Positions 25,401-34,850 of a DNA stretch of 64,000 bases are shown here, in pieces. This stretch comes from Antilocapra americana (taxonomy: Eukaryota; Chordata; Mammalia; Artiodactyla; Antilocapridae), in assembly GCA_007570785.1 (NCBI GenBank), contig ML664161.1, positions 1-64,000 on the forward strand, read 5' to 3'. The notes beneath the pieces are model-generated. The model was not told the origin of the DNA. It ran no database searches and was given only the letters and a program-made list of their open reading frames with translations. Every line of letters begins with the position of its first letter. The first letter of the stretch is position 1. The position numbers and the translations under genes are program-made.

Positions 25401-25591
25401 ATATGCAGTTTTAATTAGGATAATCAAAGGGGGTATAATGGATACTATGACTTTTGAACAGAAACTTGAAAAGGGATAGCGAGGATATTTTAGATAGAAA
25501 AAATGTATGCAAAGGTGTCATATAAGGACCATGTTTAGTGGAAGGAATTGTGAAGATGTTATACTGAGAGAACAAAAAAGAAATCACAAAG

Positions 25592-25612
25592 ATGCTGCTG
25601 CTGCTGCTAAGT
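25592..25612 (+). mobile_element. ~25-bp tip of a Bov-A2 5' end
   Basis: (TGC)n followed by 'taagttgcttc', after which the ancient repeat continues. It is a second example of the tip-only form seen at 12,258. Confidence 0.6.
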
Positions 25613-25746
25613 TGCTTCGTGAGCTTACAGAAATAAGGAGGGAAGATCACGGGGAGCTGAAGGTCACAGGAGTTTGACTGACTCTGCTTCACATGGGAAA
25701 CCACTGAAGAGTTTCATGGAGAGGCATACTATGGTTGAAAATTAAA

Positions 25747-25925
25747 AGTGAAATTGAAAGTTACTCAGTCCTGTCTGAATCTTTGTGATGTCATGGACTT
25801 CTCCAGGCCAGAATACTGGAGTGGGTAGCCATTCCCTTCTCTAGGCATCTTCCCAACCCAGGGGTTGAAACCAGGTCTCCCACATTGCAGGCAGATTCTT
25901 TAGGAGCTGAGCCACAAGGGAAGTC
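25747..25925 (-). mobile_element. Bov-tA SINE
   Basis: Reverse Bov-tA with head at the right ('gagccacaagggaagtcc') and tail at left ('aagttactcagtcctgtctg'). About 30 bases of the body before 'acttctccaggccagaatac' are missing compared with the other copies. Confidence 0.88.
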
Positions 25926-26944
25926 CAGTATGATTTGACCTATGTTTAAAAAGAGAACATTCTGCCTAAGGAATTGGGCACAAACTAAGGAAATGAGTTA
26001 TAACAAAAAGGAGGATTAACAGTTTCAGAACTTCATTGATTCAGTAGGTCAGAAGTGGGTGGGTTTTGAGTATATTTTATAGGGAATATCAACAGGTTAG
26101 CTGATGTGATTTTTAAGAGAAAAAGAAGAGTCAAAGATGAATATAAGTTTTCTGGCCTGAATATCTGAAAGGGAAGTTTAGACATTCATTAAGATGAGGA
26201 GAATGACCAGAGGAAGAAATTTAAAGGGGAAGACTAGGGGCTTGATGTTAGGCATAATAAGTTTAAGATATATTTTAGATATCCACATGGAAATACTGAA
26301 CAGACTGTTAGATAAATATATCTAGGATTCTGTAGAGAACAAGACGGTATACATAAATTCTAGAGTCATCAGCATACAGATGGTATACAAAGTGAAGAAA
26401 AACAGACAAACTCAACAAGTACATGAATAATAGTAAATGATAAATTACTGCACCTTGATCATTAAAAGTTGAGTTTGGGGAATTGTGGAGGATTCAGTGA
26501 ATGAAAAGGAAGAGCCAGGTCAGTAGAAGGAAAATATGGTATCCTGGAAACCAAATGTAGAAAGGAATATTTGTGATCACCTGTGTCAAATGCTTCCAAT
26601 AAGGAAGATGAATTGGAATAGATTCTTACATTTAGCAAATTAAGGGCCTTGGTGTCCTAGATAGTGTTAATAGTGGCTTTGAGAGATTAGAGGAGACAAA
26701 TGCCTATTGGGAATTGGTTCAATATAGACTGGGAGAAGAATTGAAACTTCTTGTGGAATTCTCATATAAAGACATCAGAGAAATCAACATGGTTTGAGGA
26801 AGCTATAAGATAAAGAGAATAATGTTTTCTCAACCTGATCCCAGCACACAAGAGTGAAATTCTATGATTAAGGGAAGGTATACACAAATTGAGAGAAATT
26901 CACATGAGAATATGTTACACAAAACTTAAAAGGAAAGAATTCAA

Positions 26945-27256
26945 GGAGCTTCCCTCGTGGCTCAGTGGTAAAGAATCCTCCTGCCAGAGACACAGGTTTG
27001 ATCCCTGATCTTGGAAGAACACACATGCCGGAGAAGCAACTAAACCCATGTGCCAGAACTACCAAGTTTGTGTTCTAGAGCCCGGAAATTGCAACTACTG
27101 AAGTCTGCATACCCTAGAGCCTGGGCTCTTCATAAGGAAGTCATGAAAATGAGAATTCCATGGGCCACAACAAAGAGCAGCCCCCACTAGCTGCAACTAG
27201 AGAAAAGTCCACACAGCAATGAAGATTTAGCACAGTCAAAAAAAAAAAAAAAAGAG
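26945..27256 (+). mobile_element. CHR-type tRNA SINE
   Basis: Head 'gcttccctcgtggctcagtg', body with 'gagaagcaactaaacccatg', 'gcaactactgaagtctgcat' and 'gctgcaactagagaaaagtc', ending in an A15 run followed by (GA)n. Complete by length. Confidence 0.85.
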
Positions 27257-27465
27257 AGAGAGAAAAGGATTAAAAAGAATATATGTAAGGAAACAAAGTA
27301 ATATATGCCATCTTTTTGAAAAAGAAAATTATGAAATAAAGATATAAAATAGGGGAGAGAAGGAGTGAGAAGAAGGGAGGAAAAAGAGAAGACAGGATTA
27401 TAATTTTTTTAGGATTATTGATTTCAGATTTTAATCAAGAAATCACTTATTTCATCCTATGGCTT
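27257..27465. other. Purine-rich unassigned sequence
   Basis: A/G-rich DNA downstream of the CHR tail; no gene is recognised. Confidence 0.4.
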
Positions 27466-27476
27466 TTATTTCATAT

Positions 27477-27693
27477 TTGTGCCATGTCGCTTCAGTTGTG
27501 TCCAGCCCTTTGGGACCCCATGGACTGTAGCCCACCAGGCTTCTCTGTCCATGGGATTCTTCAGGTAAGTATACTGAAGTGGGTTTACACACCCTCCTCC
27601 AGGGAATCTTCCTGACCCAGGGATCAAAACCACATCTCTATGTCTCCTGCATTGGCAGGCCGATTCTTTACACTAGTGCCACCTGAGAAGTCC
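27477..27693 (-). mobile_element. Bov-tA SINE with exact TSD
   Basis: Reverse Bov-tA: tail 'gccatgtcgcttcagttgtg', body 'tccatgggattcttcaggta', head 'gccacctgagaagtcc'. The 11-bp repeat 'ttatttcatat' flanks it exactly at 27,466-27,476 and 27,694-27,704. Confidence 0.93.
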
Positions 27694-27704
27694 TTATTTC
27701 ATAT

Positions 27705-27728
27705 AGATACATATATGTACACACATAA

Positions 27729-27759
<31 letters not shown>

Positions 27760-27830
27760 ATGTATGCTTATATATATATACAGTGTATACATGTTTATCT
27801 ATATTTGTATACACAAACGTGTATATTTTG
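27705..27830. repeat. (TA)n / (ATGT)n simple-sequence region
   Basis: A pure (AT)n run of about 13 units lies at 27,733-27,759, flanked by shorter TA, CA and TG-rich patches. The frame of alternating I and Y residues across it is an artefact of TA repeats. Confidence 0.9.
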
Positions 27831-28296
27831 ATTCAAACCTTTTAAGCCAAAAAAGAAGTTACATAAAAAACTGAGATCTCATTTATACTCATCCTAGTTT
27901 CATTTCTTCATTAATATCCCTGAGAAAACTAACATCACCAGTATAACATGCACCTTTCCAGTTTCTTATTTTATATTTTAGCCAGATATGAATATATTCA
28001 GAAATAACACAGAGTGTTTGTGTTTCTGTGTGACTTATCTAACATTAATTTTCTATCTAACATTATATTTTGACTGTCTCTGGTGTTAATAAGAGATAAT
28101 GTCTCCCATATTATCTGGCAGATAGAAGTCCATAGCACAATATTTGATATTTTAGATATGCATTCCCTTACTGAGAGACATTTAGTTTGTTCCCAATTGC
28201 TTACTGGCCAACTGTAAATCATAGCCCTCCACTGATTCAGAATGTGGATGCTTCCTTGCCTCCAGAGCTTCCAGTTCATTTACATGTGTTTAATGA
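27831..28296. other. Unassigned sequence
   Basis: No known repeat identified with confidence; short frames without motifs. The portion 28,100-28,250 may be a very old L1 fragment in antisense. Confidence 0.35.
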
Positions 28297-28425
28297 ACTG
28301 AGGCACTCTGCAATAATGTTCCATATTAACTCGATTTTATTGATTAGGAAACAAAGATCAGAGAAATTAAATAATTTCCAAAGATCATCAAGGTGATATG
28401 TGGGAGGCAAAATTTGTATACAGGT
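28297..28425 (+). mobile_element. MIR SINE, cut by BovB insertion
   Basis: MIR-like order 'tattgattaggaaacaaaga', 'gagaaattaaataatttcca', then 'gtgggaggcaaaatttg'. BovB begins 13 bases later with its target-site duplication. Confidence 0.6.
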
Positions 28426-28438
28426 CTAAGTCATTCAA

Positions 28439-29809
28439 TATGCCAGCAAATTTGGAAAACTCAGCAGTGGCCACAGGACTGGAAAAGGTCAGTTTTCATT
28501 CCAATCCCAAAGAAAGGCAATGCCAAAGAATGCTCAAACTACCACACAATTGCACTCATCTCACATGCTAGTAAAGTAATGCTCAAAATTCTTTAAGCCA
28601 GGCTTCAGCAATACGTGACCCATGAACTTCCAGATGTTCAAGCTGGTTATAGAAAAGGCAGAGGAAATAGAGATTAAATTGCCAACATCCGCTGGATCAG
28701 CGCAAAACCTAGAGAGTTCCAGAAAAACATCTATTTCTGCTTTATTGACTATGCCAAAGCCTTTGACTGTGAGGATCACAATAAACTGTGAAAATTCTCA
28801 AAGAGATGGGAACGAGACCACCTGACCTGCCTCTTGAGAAACCTGTATGCAGGTCAGGAAGCAACAGTTAGAATTGTCATGGAACAGACTGGTTCCAAAT
28901 AGGAAAAGGAGTACGTCAAGGCTCTATATTGTCACCCTACTTATTTAACACATATGCAGAGTACATCATGAGACATGCTGGGTTGGGGCACAAGCTGGAG
29001 TCAGGATTGCCAGGAGAAATATCAATAACCACAGATATACAGATGACAACACCTTTATGGCAGAAAGTGAAGAAAAACTAAAGAGCTTCTTGATGAAAGA
29101 GAAAGAGGAGAGTTCAAAAGTTGGCTTAAAGCCCTACATTCAGAAAACTAAGATCATGGCATCCAGTCCCATCATTTCATAGCAAATAGATAGGGAAACA
29201 GTGGCAGACTTTATTTTTCTGGGCTCCAAAATCACTGCAGATTGTGACTGCAACCATGAAATCAGAAGACGCTTACTCCTTGGAAGGAAAGTTATGACTA
29301 ACCTAGACAGCATATTTAAAAGCAGAGATATTACTTTGCCAACAAAGGTCCATCTAGTGAAAGCTATGGTTTTTCCAGTGGTAATGTATGGATGTGAGAG
29401 TTGGACTATAAAGAAAGTTAAGCATAGAAGAATTGGTGCTTTTGAACTGTGGTGTTGGAGAAGATTCTTGAGAGTCCCTTGGACTGCAAGGAGATCCATC
29501 CAGTCCATCCTAAAGGAGATAAGTCCTTGGTGTTCATTGGAAGACTGATGTTGAAGCTGAAACTCCAATACTTTGGCCACCTCATGGAAAGAGCTGACTC
29601 ATTGGAAAAGACCCTGGTGTTGGGAAGGATTGGGGGCAGGAGAAGAAGGGGATGACATCACCTACTCAATGGATATGGGTTTGGGTGGACTCTGGGAGTT
29701 GGTAATAGACAAGGATGCCTGGCGTGCTTTGATTCATGGGGTCACAAAGAGTTGGGCATGACTGAACGACTGAACTGAAATGAACTGAACTGAAATGAAC
29801 TGAACTGAA
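28439..29809 (+). mobile_element. BovB (RTE) LINE, 5' truncated, with TSD
   Basis: Begins inside the reverse-transcriptase region and runs to the BovB 3' end with the (tgaac)n-like tail. A 13-bp repeat ('ctaagtcattcaa' at 28,426-28,438, 'ctaggtcattcaa' at 29,810-29,822) differs at one base and fixes the ends. Translated pieces include ICQQIWKTQQWPQDWKRSVFIPIPKK, the RT segment, and VMYGCESWTIKK near the C-terminus. Frameshifts between the pieces show it is a dead copy. Confidence 0.95.
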
Positions 29810-30090
29810 CTAGGTCATTCAAGAGATAGTGTTCCAACCAAAGGATTATATACTATATACCTGATTCACAGAGTTGAATCATTATGCATTTTATTTTCTA
29901 TGTTTTCATCAAGAAAACGTTTTTCCTAAACATTTACTTTATGACAATGATGTATACCAGTATCTAAATAAGTCAAAATTCAACTGATAAAAGGTTTTGT
30001 TTACAAAAAGAATTATTTTTTAAAAATATTTTACTTATTAAAAAGTGGGCCAAAGAACTTAAGAGACACTTCTCCAAAGAAGATACAAAA

Positions 30091-30549
30091 ATGGCTAACA
30101 AACACATGAAAAGATGCTCAACATCACTCATTATCAGAGAAATGCAAATCAAAACCACAATGAGGTACCACTTTACACCAGTCAGAATGGCTGCCATCCA
30201 AAAGTCTACAAGCAATAAATGCTGGAGAGGATGCAGAGAAAAGGGAACCCTCTTACACTGTTGGTGGGAATGCAAACTAGTACAGCCACTATGGAAAACA
30301 GTGTGGAGGTTCCTTAAAAAGCTGCAAATAGACCTGCCATATGACCCAGCAATCCCACTGCTGGGCATATACACCGAGGAAACCAGAATTGAAAGAGCCA
30401 CGTGTACCCCAATGTTCATCGCTGCATTGTTTACAATAGCCAAGACATGGAAACAACCTAGATGCCCATCAACTGATGAATGGATAAGAAAGCTGTGGTA
30501 CATATACACAATGGAATATTATTCAGCATTAAAAAAAAAATTCATTTGA
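30091..30549 (+). pseudogene. L1 ORF2p C-terminal remnant
   Basis: A 152-codon open frame in L1 ORF2 frame, containing the C-terminal cysteine-rich motif of L1 ORF2p seen as CWRGC...HCWWEC (C-x3-C-x7-H-x4-C) at about residues 45-62, and ending near the natural ORF2 C-terminus. L1 ORF2p is the endonuclease and reverse transcriptase that copies L1 RNA at nicked DNA. Here everything upstream, including endonuclease and polymerase, is missing because of 5' truncation, so no functional protein can result. Confidence 0.85.
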
Positions 30550-30843
30550 AGCAATTCTACTCAGATGGACGAAACTGGAGCCCATTATCCAGAGTGAAGT
30601 AAGCCAGAAGCAAAAACAACAATACAGTATATTAATGCATATATATGGAATTTAGAAAGACAGTAACGAGAACCCAACATGAGAGACAACAAAAGGAACG
30701 CAGATGTATAGAATAGACTCGTGGACTTTGTGGATGAGGGTAAGGGTGGGATGAGATGGGAGAAGGGCATTGAAGCATGTTAATTGTCATGTGTCAAATC
30801 AATCACCAGCCCAGGATTGATGCTCGGGACTGGTGCAGCGAGA

Positions 30844-30943
30844 NNNNNNNNNNNNNNNNNNNNNNNNNNNNNNNNNNNNNNNNNNNNNNNNNNNNNNNNN
30901 NNNNNNNNNNNNNNNNNNNNNNNNNNNNNNNNNNNNNNNNNNN
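30844..30943. other. Assembly gap, 100 N
   Basis: Exactly 100 N, the conventional placeholder for a gap of unknown length. It falls between the L1 3' UTR middle and the poly-A. Confidence 0.99.
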
Positions 30944-31000
30944 AAAAAAAAAAAAAAAAAAACTTAAAAAAAATAAAATAAAATAAAAATATTTTACTTA

Positions 31001-31849
31001 GTTTAAAAGTTACAAAGAAAGACACATTTTGACTTAAAGATGGTAAATTGTTTCTAACTCAGTTTAAGACACTCAAATGATAAAGAAATGAACACATGGG
31101 ATTGCTTCTGGGTGAAGGCAACTCAAGTTTATTATCTTCAGGTCACTAGTTTGATTCTTTCCAAGCCTAACACTAACTGAAAATCATCACCCTTTGATAG
31201 CTACGTGTCCTTATTATTATTATTTATTTTTTATCACAAAACAGTAAGAGTCATCAATTTTATCTCTGTTTATAAAGCCTCAGTTACAAAATAAAAGATA
31301 AAATGATGATCAGATATTTTCCTCTGAAAGCTACAAAAATTTCTCTAAAAGATAGAGAAAAATGTTAACCATTAATAAGAGTTCAATATTTGAATAACAG
31401 AAAAAAAATTCGTAAATATATATATGTATGTTGAGGGTGGGTGTTTGGAATGGATGAGAGTGGAGAGAAATCCTACACAACAATGAGAATAGGTAAAAGC
31501 TAAATTTACACAAAAATAAACTGTTGCAGATTTCTAAATCTTTCATTTGGATATTTGTTAAAACCAGAGATTCCCTCACTCTTCCAACATGTTTATTCTC
31601 ATTAGAGAAGTTAACAGGATGCAGTCAAAATTCTCCTTTAAAGAGGGTTTTAAGGAGCAGGGGAATATCAACTACTGTTTTCATAGAGAAAATGTGGCTA
31701 CAGTTTTCTTGCATACATATTGTAGAAACTGTTCATTTTTTAAATATGTTAGATATACAAAACATTTAGCTTAGTTAATGTAAGAATTTTTAAATATTAT
31801 CAAAGTGAAACATTTTAATGTTAACAATTTCAAGCTGTCCCTAAGATAT
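31001..31849. other. Unassigned sequence
   Basis: AT-rich; 60-82-codon frames on both strands lack motifs. No repeat recognised. Confidence 0.4.
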
Positions 31850-32738
31850 CAGTGCAAAGTTTCAGGATACAAAATCAACACACAGAAATCCCTGGCATTT
31901 CTATACACTAACAGTGAGAAATCAGAAAGAGAAGTTAAGGAAACAATTCCATTCACCATCGAAACAAAAAGAATAAAATACTTAGGAGTATTTCTACCTA
32001 AAGAAACAAAAGACTTGCATATAGAAAACTATAAAACACTGATGAAAGAAATCAAAGAGGACACAAACAGATGGAGAAATGTGTCGTGTTCGTGGATTGG
32101 AAGAATCAATATAGAGAAAATGAGTATACTACCCAAAGCAATCTATAGATTCAATGCAATTCCTATCAAGCTACCAGAGGTCTTTTTCAAAGAACTAGAA
32201 CAAATAATTTCTCAATTTGTATGAAAATACAAAAAACCTCGTATAGCCAAAGCAATCTTGAGAAAGAAGAATGGAACTGGAGGAATCAACCTACCTGACT
32301 TTAGGCTATACTACAAATCCACAGTCATTAAGACAGTATGGTACTGGCACAAAGACAGAAATATAGATCAATACAGACTTTCTTATAGATAACTTTTATT
32401 TGCTTTTTAAATCACTCTTATTTTCAGAAGTATATGAAGTTTTTAAACTAATACATACTTGATATGGGAGAACAGCACTGAAACATGTAAACTATTATAT
32501 GTGAAATGAATCACCAACCCAGGTTTGATGCATGATACAGGGTGATCAGGGCTGGTGCACCAGGATGACCCAGAGGGATGGAATCGGGAGGGAAGTAGGA
32601 GGGGGGTTATGGAAGGGGAACACATGTATATTCATGGCAGATTCATGTCAATGTATGGCAAAACAAACACAATAACGTAAAGAAAAAATGTCTTTCCTGA
32701 ATTTGTTATAATAAAAAAAAATTAAAAAAATAAAAAGA
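31850..32738 (+). mobile_element. L1 with internal segment replaced
   Basis: ORF2 sequence runs in sense from about 31,850 ([19 protein letters not shown]..., just after the catalytic RT motif) to about 32,371, with a W-to-stop change at 32,222-32,224. About 85 bases unlike L1 follow (32,372-32,457), then the L1 3' UTR (32,458-32,700) and an A-rich tail to about 32,738. The ORF2 C-terminus and the first part of the 3' UTR are missing. No target-site duplication was found, so one deleted insertion or two separate ones are both possible. Confidence 0.85.
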
Positions 32739-33534
32739 ATGGTTCATGCATATTGAATTTCTTAAACAGTATTGTTCTTCTTAAATTCATTTGTCCATTT
32801 AAGTGCTGCTAATCAGGGCAAAAACAAGGAGAATCTGTTTGCTACATATATGACAAAACATTTGCTTAGCAAATAACTCAAGTATATCTATAGGAAATAA
32901 AATAATAGAAAAGGGAAAGTGAAATAGCACAGATATTTCACAGAAGAGAAAATAAGAATTGCCAGTAAATACAATGATTAATATTGTTAGAATTTAGTGC
33001 AATGTCATTTAAAACAACAGTAACAAATCATCACAAACCCATTAGGCTAGCAAATTTAAAAGATTAGACAACGATAAGATGAGGCCAGGATTAACACCAG
33101 AAACTTTGATTCATTGTGGATGAAAGAGAACCTTGATACAGTCAGTTTGGAAACAATTTCATATTACCTAGTAAAGCCTAATAAGATCAGACTTTGAGCT
33201 AGCAAATCCACATCAAGTCTATAACCTAGAGAAACTCTCATTCTTTTTAAGTAAGACCTGTACAAGAATGACCACAGCAGCATTGCTTATAATGACAAGA
33301 ACCTAGGAACTGAAATGCGTTTTGAAACGTGAATGGAAGAACAAATAGTGGTATATCCATAAACAGAAGACTGTGCAGTAGTGTAAATAGACTATGTCCT
33401 ATACTTCATTATAATTGCATTTCAAAAATACAATGTTGAGTAATAAAATAAATCTCACAGGAATATTAAATGTATGACACTACTCATATAAAGTTTCAAA
33501 CTTGCAAGATAAACAGTATGTGTTGTACTAATCA
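32739..33534. other. Mostly unassigned; possible very old L1
   Basis: Some phrases near 33,040-33,440 (for example 'agcagcattgcttataatga' and 'actatgtcctatacttc') resemble decayed L1 ORF2 3' sequence, but the match is weak. No gene is recognised. Confidence 0.35.
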
Positions 33535-33547
33535 AAACAAGTAGTAA

Positions 33548-33766
33548 GTGAAAGTGAAAGTGTTAGTCACACAGTTAGGACCAACTCTTTCTAACTCCAC
33601 AGAGTGTTGCCCTGCCAGGCTTCTCTGTCCATGGAACTCTCTAGGCAGGAATACTGGAGTGGGTAGCCATTTTCTTTCTCCAGGGGATCTTCCTAACCCA
33701 TTGATTGAACCCAGGTCTTCTGCATGGCAGACAGACTCTTTACCATATGAGCCACCAGGGAAGCCC
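33548..33766 (-). mobile_element. Bov-tA SINE with TSD
   Basis: Reverse Bov-tA, complete: tail 'aaagtgttagtcacacagtt', head 'gagccaccagggaagcc'. The 13-bp repeat 'aaacaagtagtaa' (33,535-33,547) and 'aaacatgtagtaa' (33,767-33,779) differs at one base. Confidence 0.93.
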
Positions 33767-33815
33767 AAACATGTAGTAAACTATAATGGAAAGCAACAGA
33801 ATGATGTGTGCCTGC

Positions 33816-34018
33816 TTAGTAACAGTCATGTCTGACTCTTTTGTGAGTCCATGGACCATAATTCACCAGGCTCCTCTGCCCATGGAATTTTCCAGGCAAG
33901 AATATCAGAACAGATTGCCATTTTCTACTGCAGGGTATCTTCCTGACCCAGGTATTAACATACATCTCTCACATCTCCTGACTTGGCGGGTAGATTCTTT
34001 GCCAGTGAGCCATTGGGG
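33816..34018 (-). mobile_element. Bov-tA SINE
   Basis: Second reverse Bov-tA only 50 bases from the previous one, more diverged: 'gtaacagtcatgtctgactc' at the tail side, 'tttgccagtgagccattggg' at the head side. Confidence 0.85.
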
Positions 34019-34146
34019 AATGACAATAACATTCAAGTTAGAGATTGTCCTTGAAATAAAACTTGTGGGATCTAATTACATACAAAATTTATGTGGGGAT
34101 TTTAAAAGACCTTGTGATATCAGTGTCCTTTTTCTTTGTTATTGAC

Positions 34147-34812
34147 TTCCAGGCACTCAGTGGAATCTGACCCTTTGTGACACCATGGACTGCAGCATGC
34201 CAGGCTTCCCTGTCCTTCTCTATTTCTCAGAGTTTGCTCAAACATATGTCCAGCATGTCAGTGATGCCATGATGTCATCCAACCATCCCACTCTCTGTTG
34301 TCTCCTTCTCCTCCTGCCTTCAATCTTTCCCAACATCAGGGTCTTTTCCAATGTGTTAGTTCTCTGCATCAGGTGGCCAAAATATTGGAGTATCAGCTTC
34401 AGCATCAATCCTTCCAATAAATATTTAGGACTGACTTCCTTGAGGATGGACTGGTTGGATCTCCTTGCAGTTCAAAAGACTCTCAAGAGTCTTCTCCAGC
34501 ACCACAGTTCAAAAATATCAATTCTTCAGAGCTTGACATTCTTTATAGTCCAACTCTCACATCTGTATGTGACTACTGGAAAAACTTCTTTATAGTTCAA
34601 TTCTAAATACTGTACGTGACTGTATGGATGTTTGCCAGCAAAATGTCTCTGCTTTTTAATATGTTCTCTAGGTTTGTTATGGCTTTTCTTCCAAGGAACA
34701 AGTGTCTTTTAATTTCCCAGCATCAGTCCCCACCCACAGTGATTCTGGAGCCCAAGAAAATAAAATCTATCACAGCTCCCAGTTTTTTTCCAATCTAATT
34801 GCCATAAGTCTT
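34147..34812 (-). mobile_element. BovB LINE 3' end, antisense
   Basis: Minus-strand BovB 3' end; the tail is at the left (diverged 'ccaggcactcagtggaatct') and coding sequence follows. It covers the C-terminal part only. A 37-bp stretch at 34,539-34,575 is repeated at 34,586-34,622 with changes, a local tandem duplication at a 47-bp period. It lies head-to-head with the sense BovB starting at 34,851. Confidence 0.9.
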
Positions 34813-34850
34813 ATCCCTTAATCATTTTTAAATGTAAATATATTACTGAA

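Larger units (their letters stand above)
25401..26830 (+). mobile_element. Ancient dispersed mammalian repeat, family name uncertain
   Basis: The order of phrases follows a long, common mammalian interspersed repeat: 'gaaaccactgaagagtttca', 'tatgatttgacctatgttta', 'gaatatctgaaagggaagtt', 'gttaggcataataagtttaa', 'gatatccacatggaaatact', 'agagtcatcagcatacagat', 'tggtatcctggaaaccaa', 'cacctgtgtcaaatgcttcc'. I recognise the pattern but cannot name it with confidence. A Bov-A2 tip and a Bov-tA interrupt it. Confidence 0.6.
30038..30983 (+). mobile_element. Young L1 (L1_BT-like), 5' truncated, containing the assembly gap
   Basis: Contains the last part of ORF2, the 3' UTR start and a poly-A tail after the N run. 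The exact 17-bp repeat 'taaaaatattttactta' at 30,021-30,037 and 30,984-31,000 defines the insertion, so the gap lies wholly inside the 3' UTR. Low divergence from the copy at 51,455-52,490 indicates recent activity. The true gap size is predictable from that copy (about 160-180 bases of 3' UTR). Confidence 0.95.
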
